DNA of 64,000 bases, taken from Vibrio cortegadensis (lineage in GTDB: Bacteria > Pseudomonadota > Gammaproteobacteria > Enterobacterales > Vibrionaceae). The notes beneath the pieces were generated by a model, which was not told the origin of the DNA, did not search any database, and worked only from the letters and a program-made list of their open reading frames with translations. Made by a program: the position numbers and the translations under genes. This document shows, one piece after another, positions 42,765 to 52,057 of this stretch (the stretch's first letter is position 1; every line of letters begins with the position of its first letter). The stretch is taken from positions 1,364,001-1,428,000 of the forward strand of contig NZ_AP025472.1 in NCBI RefSeq assembly GCF_024347395.1, given 5' to 3'.

Positions 42765-43948
42765 TGTCAGAACCTGCATTAGCTCCAATTCAAGATTTTG
42801 AAATGAATGGTGCTGAAGTTCGCACCATTGAGCCTCAACCAAGTATGGGGCCGCTTGCTCTACAGGTTGTACACTTAACGGGAACGGCACCTAACAAACA
42901 TGCAGGCATGGCGTTTAGCGAATCCACACGCCTGTGGGACTATTCGCACGCTATGATGATGCTGGATACGACAGGAGATAGAGCCGGCACACTACCACTC
43001 GTTGTTCAATATCTCTTTGAGTACGTGAAAGCGATTGTTTACGTCACGATTGAAGAAGAAGGCGCAGACGCTGCAGCAACAGAAACCAATATCATTGGCG
43101 GCATTGATGCTACGACAGGCGCGAAAAAAGGTATCTATACGGCGAAATCATGCGCTGAAACACCAACGATCATCGCGGCCCCAGGTTTTAGCTCAATCAC
43201 ACTTGGTCAAAAGCTATCGCTGATTGGTCGTGATGTGCGATGTCGCCCTGTCCTCGATGGCCCTAACACCAATGATATGGATGCGGTTAAGTTTGCTGCC
43301 AACTTTGGCGCGGAAGGTACCGGGCAAGACAAACTCTCTATTATCGACCCTTGGTTTCTCACTAAGCACGATGGTGAACAAGTTTTAATGCCAGCTTCAA
43401 TCGCACTGGTTGCGGCGATGGCATCTGTTGAAGGGCATGAAAGTCCGCAGAACCAAGGAGTGAACTGTGAAGAGACCTCTCGCCATGTTGAATACATCAT
43501 CAATGATAAAACCACTCAAGCAAACTTCTTAAACAAGCATGGCGTGGTGACGATTTGTCGAACTCGAATGGGAGGCTGGTCAATTATTGGTAATCGCTGT
43601 AATACAGGGCGATTTATGGGTCACGTTGGTCTTGAAGATTTAATGGCCCGTAAGCTAGAAGAAACCTCTCAGCCACTTATGGGTAAGTTACTTACACCTG
43701 AGTTCATGCAGCAGGTTATCGATCGCTTAACCAATTGGGGCCAAAGCCTTGTCGCAAGTGGCACCATTCCTAAGTTTAAAGCTTATTTACATCCAGATAA
43801 GAACAGTGTCGAGAACTACACCTCTGGGCGTTGGTTTATCTGTTTGGATTATGGTCGTTTCTCACCCAATGAGCACATGGTGTATGAAATGAGTGTGGAT
43901 AACGGCTTAATTGCAGCAATGTTAGAGGAGATTGTTAATGGCGGCTGA
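42764..43948 (+). CDS. Tail sheath protein FI
   Basis: The 394-residue protein shows P2 FI-family patterns: VVHLTGTAPNKH (about 27-38), the central LIGRDVRCRPVLDGP, and the conserved C-terminal SGRWFICLDYGRFSPNEHMV then YEMSVDNGLI. It forms the contractile sheath around the tube. Stop overlaps FII. Confidence 0.92.
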   Translation: MSEPALAPIQDFEMNGAEVRTIEPQPSMGPLALQVVHLTGTAPNKHAGMAFSESTRLWDYSHAMMMLDTTGDRAGTLPLVVQYLFEYVKAIVYVTIEEEGADAAATETNIIGGIDATTGAKKGIYTAKSCAETPTIIAAPGFSSITLGQKLSLIGRDVRCRPVLDGPNTNDMDAVKFAANFGAEGTGQDKLSIIDPWFLTKHDGEQVLMPASIALVAAMASVEGHESPQNQGVNCEETSRHVEYIINDKTTQANFLNKHGVVTICRTRMGGWSIIGNRCNTGRFMGHVGLEDLMARKLEETSQPLMGKLLTPEFMQQVIDRLTNWGQSLVASGTIPKFKAYLHPDKNSVENYTSGRWFICLDYGRFSPNEHMVYEMSVDNGLIAAMLEEIVNGG

Positions 43949-44426
43949 TCGTATCGCAAGACGTATCACGGCAGTACTGGAAGGTGTGCCGTGGATGAAT
44001 GAGATTGTCGAAATCTCAATGCCTGAAATTACCTTTAAAGAGCAGTCAACAGACGGCTCTTTTTTAGAAATGGACGACATGGTACGCCTGAATAAGTTGA
44101 CCTGGTCGGTAAAGGTTCGTGGTGACCGCAAAGAGATTTCGAAGGCGCTTGGTAGGTTCATGATGAAGCCTGGTCAATTCAACGTGACGGAAAAAGGGGC
44201 GACTCGTCAAGGCGACAAATATTCGGAAGAACACTCGCTCTACACCACGGTGAAAAGTGTCAAACCTAGTCCGAAGAAGATGGGCGAGAAGCCAGAAGTG
44301 ACCATCGAAGGCACTTGTGAAGCCTATACATTGAAAGATACGGGGCAACTAATTCACGACATTAACGGCACAACGGGTAAGTGTGTTGTGTTTGGTACCG
44401 ATCTCATGAGTGAAGCGGGGATTTAG
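43938..44426 (+). CDS. Tail tube protein FII
   Basis: From ATG 43938 with GAGGAG upstream the 162-residue protein is a P2-FII-like tube subunit (DRIARRITAVLEGVPWMNEI; GDKYSEEHSLYTTVKSVKPS). It is the standard partner of the sheath. Confidence 0.88.
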   Translation: MAADRIARRITAVLEGVPWMNEIVEISMPEITFKEQSTDGSFLEMDDMVRLNKLTWSVKVRGDRKEISKALGRFMMKPGQFNVTEKGATRQGDKYSEEHSLYTTVKSVKPSPKKMGEKPEVTIEGTCEAYTLKDTGQLIHDINGTTGKCVVFGTDLMSEAGI

Positions 44427-44798
44427 CGATTTAGTTGTACTGTAATAATGTAAACTATAATCCAGTACGAATCGCAATTAATTGTTTAAAGTTATCATTT
44501 GTTGCGGTTCGTAATGTTATTTCTTCTTGGGTTGTATTATTAACATTTTTCAACCTATATTTTGCTTATATTCGTCCGTTTTAAATGTTTATTTTTTTTG
44601 TAAATGTATATATTAGAACAGTGGGTTAGCTGTAATATTGTAATTTTATTTTGTTTAGTTATTTTTTTATGATATATATTGTTTTTGTGGTGTTTGTTGG
44701 TTTGGGTTCAAGACAAGATGAATACTGCAGAAATGAAAAAATCCCAGAGCGGCAACTCTGAGATTTAAATTCAAATCAAAAAACTATAGGAAGAATTT
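44427..44798. other. AT-rich non-coding gap with hairpin
   Basis: The 370-bp gap is more AT-rich than all nearby phage DNA. It contains a terminator-like hairpin (AAATCCCAGAG / CTCTGAGATTT, 44736-44766), probably ending the FI-FII message, and an internal promoter must exist for the following tail genes. No other feature is seen. Confidence 0.5.
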
Positions 44799-44906
44799 AT
44801 GATTAATGAACATTTGAAAATTATAACACTAATGAACATACCTGTCATGGCTGGTGTTGGAATTCGTACTATTGAAGGAGATTCAAATGTCTCTGCATAC
44901 CTCTGA
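44799..44906 (+). CDS. Possible 35-residue leader ORF
   Basis: A short frame (MINEHLKIITLMNIPVMAGV) preceded by AGGAAG overlaps the next gene start. It may be a leader peptide for translational coupling; no homology is known. Confidence 0.3.
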   Translation: MINEHLKIITLMNIPVMAGVGIRTIEGDSNVSAYL

Positions 44907-45087
44907 TCAAAACGTCGATTGGGATAATATTGAACGGTGCGCTTTCACACTTAAAAATATCTCATCAATGTTGTTATTGATTCTTCATAGTCAAGAAAGG
45001 CATTCAGACGAGTATGCCGCCATAGAAGGTGTTGCTCAGCTAGCCGACTTTCATGAAAAAGAGCTCAATCGCTTAATCAAACACTAA
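44887..45087 (+). CDS. Small phage protein, unknown
   Basis: From ATG 44887 with a GAAGGAG Shine-Dalgarno the 66-residue protein (MSLHTSDQNVDWDNIERCAF) is helical and acidic; it resembles small phage hypothetical proteins with a DWD-IE motif. A terminator follows. Function is unknown. Confidence 0.55.
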   Translation: MSLHTSDQNVDWDNIERCAFTLKNISSMLLLILHSQERHSDEYAAIEGVAQLADFHEKELNRLIKH

Positions 45088-45106
45088 CACTCTTTTAATT
45101 AACAGA

Positions 45107-45136
45107 AGCCCTCGCTTTATCGCGGGGGCTTTTTTA
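45107..45136 (+). terminator. Terminator upstream of the E/E' genes
   Basis: Hairpin AGCCCTCGC / GCGGGGGCT followed by TTTTTT, 20 bp after the stop of the 66-residue gene. Confidence 0.8.
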
Positions 45137-45149
45137 TGGAGCAAACAAA

Positions 45150-45821
45150 ATGCTAAACGACAAATCAGTTCTAAAATTCTTCAGTCATGATCATGAAAAG
45201 AGCAACAAGCTAGAAGCCGAGCTTGCCTCGTTAAAATCCCAAGTAAAGGCGGTGAATAGCGATACTCCCGAAGCCGATTTAAAAGCATTACAAGCAAAAA
45301 CAGATAAGATTGCGGCTGAAGTTAAAGCACTGCGAACTGTCGCACTGAAAACCATGTCCATCGAGGCATTTAAAGCGTTACCTCATATCAAGCTTGATGA
45401 AAATGAGATGAGCCACTTGCAAGTATTCGAACAGCGTAAAGCGGTGATCATGCTGTGCAGTGAATTAACGACTGAACAGTTTGATCTTCTTGCGGCTCCA
45501 GATTTTCATAAGCTACACCGTGATATCTGCGATTACATCCTCACGCCTTCCGATGTCGCGATGGATAAGCCGCTTAATGAAGATGTGTTTGCGTGGGATT
45601 TGATGCATCCATTTACCAATGAAGTGCAAGAAAACCACAGTCACATTCGCTTTCATGTACCGAAAACCATCCACTCTGAAGAACTGGCTAAACTGACCGA
45701 TGACGAACAGCGTGAAGATTTTATGTTTCGTGTCGTTACCGGCTTAGAAAAATCTGATTTTGCTTTCCTTTCTACAAATGACTACCTAGCGCTAAAACCG
45801 CAGGTGGGCGCTTTTTTTTAA
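45150..45821 (+). CDS. Tail assembly chaperone E-like
   Basis: The 223-residue acidic protein precedes the tape measure gene, the place of P2 E. It has a coiled-coil-like start (LEAELASLKSQVKAVNSDTP) and ends at TTT TTT TAA. The stop lies within a run of eight T, where a -1 slip opens frame E' (next entry). Tail assembly chaperones of this type bind the tape measure while the tube forms. Confidence 0.75.
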   Translation: MLNDKSVLKFFSHDHEKSNKLEAELASLKSQVKAVNSDTPEADLKALQAKTDKIAAEVKALRTVALKTMSIEAFKALPHIKLDENEMSHLQVFEQRKAVIMLCSELTTEQFDLLAAPDFHKLHRDICDYILTPSDVAMDKPLNEDVFAWDLMHPFTNEVQENHSHIRFHVPKTIHSEELAKLTDDEQREDFMFRVVTGLEKSDFAFLSTNDYLALKPQVGAFF

Positions 45822-45982
45822 CAATTGGCGGCATTCTCTCTGCTGAGGATGTTGAAGCACTGATTGATTATATCCCTATGTATCGCAACACCTCTGAAGA
45901 TGAGCTACGCCAGTGGCCTCAAGATGTGGCGATCCATCGTTACAACCTCATCCTAAAGAAGATTGGGGTAAAAGATGTCTGA
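45812..45982 (+). CDS. E' extension reached by -1 frameshift
   Basis: A slip by -1 on T45812-T45819 converts the C-terminus GAFF-stop to ...GAFFLTIGGILSAEDVEAL and continues through YNLILKKIGVKDV to TGA at 45980. The frame has no start codon of its own and ends in overlap with the tape measure ATG at 45975, exactly as in P2 E+E'. The extended product would be 277 residues. Confidence 0.8.
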   Translation, partial: FFLTIGGILSAEDVEALIDYIPMYRNTSEDELRQWPQDVAIHRYNLILKKIGVKDV

Positions 45983-48824
45983 AAAAATTAGTTTAGTGCT
46001 CGATACAGTTGTAAAAGGCACTGAAGATATTCTCTCTACCACCACTGCAACAGAGCGTCTTACCGCTGCCATTGAAGAAGAACGTAACCAAATTAGAAAG
46101 GTTAATGGCGATCTCAAAAAGGTAACCGGTTATCAATCAGCCATTAAGTCGATGAAACGGATGCGTGAACAGTATCGCGCAGCTGAAGCCGATGTGGCTC
46201 GATTATCTAAAGAGCAAGCCGATCATAAGGAAACCACACGTAAACTGCGTGTTGAGTATGTGGCTACGGATACTGAAGTGAGCCGTTTAAATGCTCAACT
46301 CAAGAAAACGTCTGGTGAAGGTGCGGTTCAACTTCAAAACAGGTTGGATTCAGCAAAGAATCGAATGAATGTGCTGAATATTGAGATGAGAGAAGGCAAG
46401 GTTCGAACGTCTGATCTCAATAAAGCGTATAAGCAAGCCACTAAACGAGTTAATACGCTATCTAAAAAGCAAGTTAACCAGACGAACAAGCTTAAAAAGT
46501 TAGGTGGGGAGCTAAAAGACGCAGGGGTTAATACGAATCGTCTCGCGGCTGAACAGCGAAAGCTAGAGCGTGAATCAGAGAAAGCGACCGCTGCGATTGC
46601 AAAGCAAAATGAGCATCTTAAGAAGCGTAATGCTATTAAGTCTCGCATCGATACTCGTAACGCTAAATTAAGTGATATTGGTGGGCAAGCGAGCTCGTTA
46701 GCAATGAAGGCTATGCCGCTTGGGGCAAGTGTTTATTCGGCGGTTAAAAATGAATCCTCTTTTGCTGATGTAAAAAAAGTCGTCGATATGTCGCCGGAGG
46801 AAGCGGCTCAACTTCGTTCTTGGTCGCTGCGAACCTCTGCATCAAAAGAAGGCGGTGGATTAAAGGCCAATGAGATAAACGATATGCTCGCAGCCGGTGG
46901 GCAAAGTGGCATTCAAGATGTCGCAGAGCTGAAATCCTTTGTTCTCGATTCAGCCGCGATGGGCGTGGCTTTTGATATGGAAGCGGGTCAAGCGGGAGAA
47001 ACTCTGGCCACATTTAAAGCCGCGCTAGGTTTAGATCAAGAAGGTGCGATGGGATTAGCCGGTACCGCAAATAGTCTTTCCAACAAGTTTAATGCGAAAG
47101 CGGGTGATATTGCTGGGGTAATGGCACGGCAAGGGGCCAGTGCAAAAATGGCGGGGTTTAATGTGAATGAATCTAGCGCATTAGCTACCTCGATGCTGGC
47201 CACGGGTATGAATGAAGAGTCAGCAGCTACGGCACTTAAGAATATTTCGGGTCGTTTGACCTTAGGCTCAGCTGCAACCAATTCACAGCGAGGCGCACTT
47301 TCTAAAATAGGTTATAACCCTGAAGAGTTAGCCAGTTCGATGCAAACGGATGCGTCGGGTTCTTTGATGGGGGTTCTTGATGCAATCAAAGATGCTCCAC
47401 TTGAAGAACAAGGTGCATTAATTAGTCAAATCTTTGGTGAAGAGGCAAAAGGCGCAATATCAGCATTAGCGGGTAATACGGAGTTATACCAAGAAGCTTT
47501 GGCCGTCGCTAACCAAGAACAAAGCGCTCACATTGACGGACTTCAAAAAGAGTTTGCAAGTCGCATCTCGACAACTGAAGGGGGTATTGCAGGTTTCATT
47601 AATAAAGTAACTCGGCTCAGTGTTATTTTTGGTAATTCGCTCTTACCTGCACTCAATTGGGTGCTTGAGCCATTAGGCAAAGCGGCGATGTTACTTGGTG
47701 ATTTTGCGGAGGCGAACGAAGGTGTAACTTCTGCCGTTGCCATTGGTGTTACTGGGTTTGTTGCGCTGAAGGCCGCTTTACTCGCAGGCAAGGCCGCTTC
47801 ATTGATTTTTGGTAACACCCTGGATAAAGGAAAATTATTTCGTAATGGGCTAGGTCGCGAAACGAATGCCAATGGTAAAGCGGCTATGTTTGCAACCAAA
47901 CAGATCCGAAAACTGAGTGATGCACTTTATGATATTAGAGCACATGAAGGAGGGGATCGCTCTCGGCCTTACGAACGAGAGCGAAAAAATAGCCCACAAA
48001 AGCGAAGCCGAAGATCTCCAAAGCGTAGACGACCACGACTTCGAAGTCGAAACCCTTTAGCGAAAGTGTTCAATCTTGGCAGTTCGTTGTTCTCAACGGT
48101 TAGCAATAAGATGGGTAACGCTCGTCATTTGATGGGAAACACCGCAACCAGTGTTGGTACACGAGCGTTTAATACGACGTCTAATGTTATGCGAGCCAAT
48201 AAAGGTGCTCTACCCATGTCATTGGGTGGTGGCGCGTTGGCCATGGTGCCGATGATGGCGGCGGCTCAAGATGCGGTTGATATCGGAGGTGATATTGCAG
48301 AGGGCATTGGAAAATCTGGATTAAGCAAAGTACTACGTCCACTTTCCATGGCGATTTCGGCTGGCAACATTGCTACAGCTTTAACTAATGGAGACACGAA
48401 AGAAGCGGTGACTGAAGGTGGAAGCTTACTTGGAGGAATGGGTGGAGCAAGTCTAGGCGCGGCACTAGGCACCGCAATCTTCCCTGGTGTGGGAACGGTG
48501 ATTGGTGGTTTGGTTGGTTCATTAGCCGGTGATTTCTTTGGTGGCAGCATGGCGGAATGGCTAGGCGATAAACTCACTCCGATGCCGAATAAACTCATGC
48601 AGCCTGAAGAGGTTGAAACTCGTTTGGCTGAGAATCGTAAGAAAGAGGCCACGGCTAAATCACTTCAACCTGTCAAAGTGGATGCCCCTATTCAAATCCA
48701 TGCTGCACCAGGTATGGATCCTCAACAGATAGCGATGGAAGTAAAACGTCAACTTGAAGAAAGTCTGCAGATGACGGGAATGTCTATTGAAGACTCACTT
48801 TCGGTTTCTTACATCGATGCATAA
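45975..48824 (+). CDS. Tape measure protein T
   Basis: The 949-residue protein has an N-terminal coiled-coil (about 30-235), a TP901/P2-T-like core with GQSGIQDVAELKSFVLDSAA and MNEESAATALKNISGRL (about 310-430), hydrophobic segments (about 520-610 and 765-860), and a C-terminal tail. Its length sets tail length. An Arg/Ser-rich insertion (about 655-695) with RSRRSPKRRRPRLRSR is unusual. Shine-Dalgarno GGGG lies upstream. Confidence 0.92.
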   Translation: MSEKISLVLDTVVKGTEDILSTTTATERLTAAIEEERNQIRKVNGDLKKVTGYQSAIKSMKRMREQYRAAEADVARLSKEQADHKETTRKLRVEYVATDTEVSRLNAQLKKTSGEGAVQLQNRLDSAKNRMNVLNIEMREGKVRTSDLNKAYKQATKRVNTLSKKQVNQTNKLKKLGGELKDAGVNTNRLAAEQRKLERESEKATAAIAKQNEHLKKRNAIKSRIDTRNAKLSDIGGQASSLAMKAMPLGASVYSAVKNESSFADVKKVVDMSPEEAAQLRSWSLRTSASKEGGGLKANEINDMLAAGGQSGIQDVAELKSFVLDSAAMGVAFDMEAGQAGETLATFKAALGLDQEGAMGLAGTANSLSNKFNAKAGDIAGVMARQGASAKMAGFNVNESSALATSMLATGMNEESAATALKNISGRLTLGSAATNSQRGALSKIGYNPEELASSMQTDASGSLMGVLDAIKDAPLEEQGALISQIFGEEAKGAISALAGNTELYQEALAVANQEQSAHIDGLQKEFASRISTTEGGIAGFINKVTRLSVIFGNSLLPALNWVLEPLGKAAMLLGDFAEANEGVTSAVAIGVTGFVALKAALLAGKAASLIFGNTLDKGKLFRNGLGRETNANGKAAMFATKQIRKLSDALYDIRAHEGGDRSRPYERERKNSPQKRSRRSPKRRRPRLRSRNPLAKVFNLGSSLFSTVSNKMGNARHLMGNTATSVGTRAFNTTSNVMRANKGALPMSLGGGALAMVPMMAAAQDAVDIGGDIAEGIGKSGLSKVLRPLSMAISAGNIATALTNGDTKEAVTEGGSLLGGMGGASLGAALGTAIFPGVGTVIGGLVGSLAGDFFGGSMAEWLGDKLTPMPNKLMQPEEVETRLAENRKKEATAKSLQPVKVDAPIQIHAAPGMDPQQIAMEVKRQLEESLQMTGMSIEDSLSVSYIDA

Positions 48825-48835
48825 AAGGGTTGCCT

Positions 48836-49216
48836 ATGTATCACTTAGTTATTGGGGATGTGGTGTTCTCAGTTCAAAGCCGAACCCCTATTTCTCGCCT
48901 CTCTCGTACTGATTTCGGAACTTATTCAGAAACAGCGTTAATTGATAACGCAGATTCTGAGCCAACAGGTTCACCACTAAGTAAGATTTCAATTACTGCC
49001 ACTTGGACTCGCTCTACCGCCACTGAATCGGTCAATAAAGTGCGTGAGTTACTGACTGTTCCTCAGCAAATTAGCGATGGTGATGGTTGGAACCTTGGCC
49101 GATGGACCATTTCTCAAATTGAAGAGGTGAAAAGCGAAATTATTCATAACGGTAAAGCGATGAAGACAGAATTATCAATTCAGCTACTGGAGAAGCGCGG
49201 TGCAAGTACAAGCTAA
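48836..49216 (+). CDS. Tail protein U
   Basis: The 126-residue P2 gpU-like protein begins MYHLVIGDVVFSVQSRTPIS; gpU follows T in P2. It has LLTVPQQISDGDGWNLGRWTI then ISQIEE as family features. The frame start two codons upstream (TTG) is rejected in favour of ATG 48836. Confidence 0.85.
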   Translation: MYHLVIGDVVFSVQSRTPISRLSRTDFGTYSETALIDNADSEPTGSPLSKISITATWTRSTATESVNKVRELLTVPQQISDGDGWNLGRWTISQIEEVKSEIIHNGKAMKTELSIQLLEKRGASTS

Positions 49217-49403
49217 AGCCGGTGAGTTAATTACAGACTTACTGTTTAAACACACAAAGTCTGATGATGATGAACTAGAGCGTAAGTTTTATATCGCGAA
49301 CCCTCATGTTCGTACTGACATTTTCAAACAAGATTGTGTCGTTGTGATCCCTGAAGCGTTCAGAACGGCTCGAAAACAAACGGTAACAAGGAGTTGGGAC
49401 TGA
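49200..49403 (+). CDS. Tail protein X
   Basis: A 67-residue P2 gpX-like protein from GTG 49200, overlapping U. Pattern IADLLF..NPH......I..G..V.IP appears here as DLLFKHT...NPHVR..IFKQDCVVVIPE. The LysM-like fold is involved in tail morphogenesis. Stop overlaps the D start (TGATG). Confidence 0.8.
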   Translation: MQVQAKAGELITDLLFKHTKSDDDELERKFYIANPHVRTDIFKQDCVVVIPEAFRTARKQTVTRSWD

Positions 49404-50377
49404 TGTTCAAACTTGAAGGTAAAGATGCAGAAATGATTTTGGCGAATTTAAAAAGTTGGAACTTAACCGATGGAAACGGTGTGGAAGGGGACAGTTTAAC
49501 GCTGTCCCTTTTTTCTGAGGGTATCTCTGGCATTCCACCAAAAGGTGAGAAGTATGAAGTGTATTTGGGGGAAGTGTTCCGCGAAACCTTTCAGATCAGC
49601 AAGCGCAGTGCAAAGATGAGCCCGAAAGAGGTTAGCTTGGTGCTGTCTGTTGCGCCATTTAGCCAGGATGATGCTAATGGGTTTCGTGCTAAAAAGTCGA
49701 ACAGTTGGGATCGAGTATCGATTGAGAAAGTGATGGTTGATAGTTTACTTCCACACGGCTACTCCATTTTTGTCCATCCTAAATTACAAAAAATTGAAAT
49801 CGAGCATTTAGATCGCACAGATGAGAGTTGTAGTGTTTTCTTAAGGCGACTAGCCAAACAATATGATGCAGTGGCAAAACCCGTCGGCAGTACTTATGTG
49901 ATGGTCCCAAAAGGAGAGGTGTTAAGTGCAAGTGGAAATACAATTGAAACCATTACGTTGTCACTTCCTGTTGGTAATAGCTCAACACTTCCCAACTTCG
50001 TGAATGTCGATGTTGAACTTGATGGTCGAGAGGATTTTAGCGGTGTGTTGGCCTCTTACCTTTCTACGGATGAGGGCAAGCGGCTTGATGCTAATGCCGG
50101 TAGTGCTCCTTTCAAAGTGTTGGGTAAAGATTTCAATAGTGAAGCGGAAGCAAAGCAGGCTTGCCTAACAGAGTTAAGGCGCATCCAAAGAGAGGGGCGA
50201 AAACTGACCATTACAGCTCCCGCCAATAGCAGTGCTTTTTCTGAAGGTTTAATAGTGCTCGATGACAGTTTTGATTTGTTATTCAGAGGTTCGTGTTCAA
50301 TTGATTCAGTGACGTTTTTTGGGCAAGGGCGCCAGGCTAAAACAATGTCCATTCAAGCCACATTGACGGGGGTATAA
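49403..50377 (+). CDS. Late control/baseplate hub protein D
   Basis: The 324-residue P2 gpD-like hub protein (phage_GPD family) contains LTDGNGVEGDSLTLSL, LPHGYSIFVHPKLQ, and RTDESCSVFLRRLAKQYDAV. AAGGAG sits ahead of ATG 49403. The last gene of the P2 tail order. It is immediately followed, with no gap, by an integrase gene. Confidence 0.9.
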   Translation: MFKLEGKDAEMILANLKSWNLTDGNGVEGDSLTLSLFSEGISGIPPKGEKYEVYLGEVFRETFQISKRSAKMSPKEVSLVLSVAPFSQDDANGFRAKKSNSWDRVSIEKVMVDSLLPHGYSIFVHPKLQKIEIEHLDRTDESCSVFLRRLAKQYDAVAKPVGSTYVMVPKGEVLSASGNTIETITLSLPVGNSSTLPNFVNVDVELDGREDFSGVLASYLSTDEGKRLDANAGSAPFKVLGKDFNSEAEAKQACLTELRRIQREGRKLTITAPANSSAFSEGLIVLDDSFDLLFRGSCSIDSVTFFGQGRQAKTMSIQATLTGV

Positions 50378-51616
50378 ATGGGCGTTCGCTTAAATACTCA
50401 TGCGCACTATGCACAAACGGTGAAGTGTAAGATATCCGATGCCAAGATAAGGCAATATGCGAAAGATGGAAGAGTAAGGCAGCTGAAGGATGAGCGCTAT
50501 TCTCTTTATTTACGATACTCCAAAGACCGCAATAAAGGCTCTTGGGTTTATATGGAATACCGGGAGGGTAAACAAACACCTCACACCATTGGCAAGCATC
50601 CTAATTTATCTGCAGTTCATGTGTTTGATGTTCTTAATGTGTATGTTGCCGACCTAGCCACAGGAAAACGGGCGGTATTTAATGAGTTTGAAACCGTTGA
50701 TGAGCTTTTGCATTGGTATTTGGACTACGAAACGAAAGCAAAAATATTAGATCGAGTTAGGTTACTCGCGATTAAGTCCATGTGTGAAAAGCACCTGATT
50801 TACCACTTAGAAGGCGTAAAAATTGTAGACCTGGATCATCGAGTGATGGAAAAGAGGTTGATGAAGGTTTTGCGTGAGTCTCAATACTCACCGAGTTATG
50901 TGCGAACGATGTTCCAAACCGTGAAAGTGGCGTTCAATAAAGCTAATCAGCTCCGGTTCTTGGGCTTTAATCCCCTCAGTGATATGAAGTTTACGGACTT
51001 TGTTAAAGCAAAGGTCGATGTGAAAGGCTGCAAACTTCGACCTGGTGATGTGTCTTGGGTGGTTGAATCCTTTCATTCACCGGATCCGTTTACTCAAATG
51101 CTATGTTTAATGATGTTGGCCCATGGCACTCGAATAGGTGAAACAAGACAAGCCAAGTGGCGACATATTTGTTTTAAGACTAAACGTTGGACCATTCCTA
51201 AAAAATATACCAAGACAAAGAAAGAGATCGTGTATCCATTAACAGATGAGATGCTGCAAAAGTTGAAAGCGTTCAAAGAGTGGCAGCTGACTAATCATTA
51301 TAAGGGTAACAATGTTTTTCCACTGACTAAAAGAGATAAGCAGCCTATCCATGCGACTAAGGCCAGTGAGTTAATTCGAGCTGTAAGCAAAGGTAAATGG
51401 TCAGCGCATGATTTAAGAAAGTTAGCGAGAACGGTATGGGCTGATTTAGGTGTTGATTATTTGGTTGCAGAAACACTATTGAACCACGCTAAAGGTAAGC
51501 TCGATCAAGCTTATATCCATACACACATGGAACTGCAGAAATTAACCGCGCTTAATACCTATCATTCATGGCTAAAAAATTGCTGTCGAACCTGTTTTAT
51601 AGCTGCATTTCAATAA
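50378..51616 (+). CDS. Second tyrosine recombinase
   Basis: The 412-residue protein has an N-terminal DUF4102-like segment, a core-binding domain, and all five catalytic residues of tyrosine recombinases: HGTRIGETRQ (Arg about 243), K in IPKKYTK, HDLRKLAR (His/Arg), LNHAKG (His) and Tyr in DQAYIH. It starts at the base after the gpD stop, so it is co-transcribed with the late tail operon. It is clearly distinct from the integrase at 15727 and not next to an att repeat I can see. Confidence 0.85.
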   Translation: MGVRLNTHAHYAQTVKCKISDAKIRQYAKDGRVRQLKDERYSLYLRYSKDRNKGSWVYMEYREGKQTPHTIGKHPNLSAVHVFDVLNVYVADLATGKRAVFNEFETVDELLHWYLDYETKAKILDRVRLLAIKSMCEKHLIYHLEGVKIVDLDHRVMEKRLMKVLRESQYSPSYVRTMFQTVKVAFNKANQLRFLGFNPLSDMKFTDFVKAKVDVKGCKLRPGDVSWVVESFHSPDPFTQMLCLMMLAHGTRIGETRQAKWRHICFKTKRWTIPKKYTKTKKEIVYPLTDEMLQKLKAFKEWQLTNHYKGNNVFPLTKRDKQPIHATKASELIRAVSKGKWSAHDLRKLARTVWADLGVDYLVAETLLNHAKGKLDQAYIHTHMELQKLTALNTYHSWLKNCCRTCFIAAFQ

Positions 51617-51694
51617 TTCCTTCTCATCTAAATGATCATCTAGATCAATCGTTAATCTAATTTTTAATTCTGAATTACAGGGGGTAATCCTGTC

Positions 51695-51988
51695 ATGTCG
51701 TCTTTATGCCAAAATGAGCCGATAAACGAGGCTCTTATAACAGCTGCGCGTAGTTGTCCTCATCAAGTTGGCGCTGTCAAATTGAGTAAGACGCAACTAC
51801 GAGTATTGGACTCGATAGCGCAGGAAGAAGAAGTGACTGCGCAACAAATTGCTGAGCGGTGTGAATTATCATCAAGTTGGTCGAGTTCTTTGCTGAAAGC
51901 AATTAGGTCGAGAGGGTATTTAGATCGGAAGGTCTGGCCGAAAGCTTCAGGAGGTATTGGATACTCATATAAAAAGGCATGCTTGTGA
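51695..51988 (+). CDS. Winged-helix DNA-binding protein
   Basis: A 97-residue protein with a MarR-like wHTH (KLSKTQLRVLDSIAQEEEVT ... IAERCELSSSWSSSLLKAIR). AGGGGG precedes its ATG. It may be a phage or cargo regulator. It lies between the second recombinase and another small gene. Confidence 0.6.
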   Translation: MSSLCQNEPINEALITAARSCPHQVGAVKLSKTQLRVLDSIAQEEEVTAQQIAERCELSSSWSSSLLKAIRSRGYLDRKVWPKASGGIGYSYKKACL

Positions 51989-52057
51989 TGAGCGTCACTC
52001 CGGTAATAAAGTTTTTACTCTAGATTTTATTTGAATATCTGGATAGGAGTTTCAAAT

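Noticed and set aside
43207..43515. 102-codon antisense ORF in the sheath gene
   Set aside because: Shadow frame opposite a well-supported structural gene.
47543..47899. 118-codon antisense ORF in the tape measure gene
   Set aside because: Pure antisense to coiled/Ala-rich coding DNA; several similar shadows occur (46334-46648, 48266-48652).
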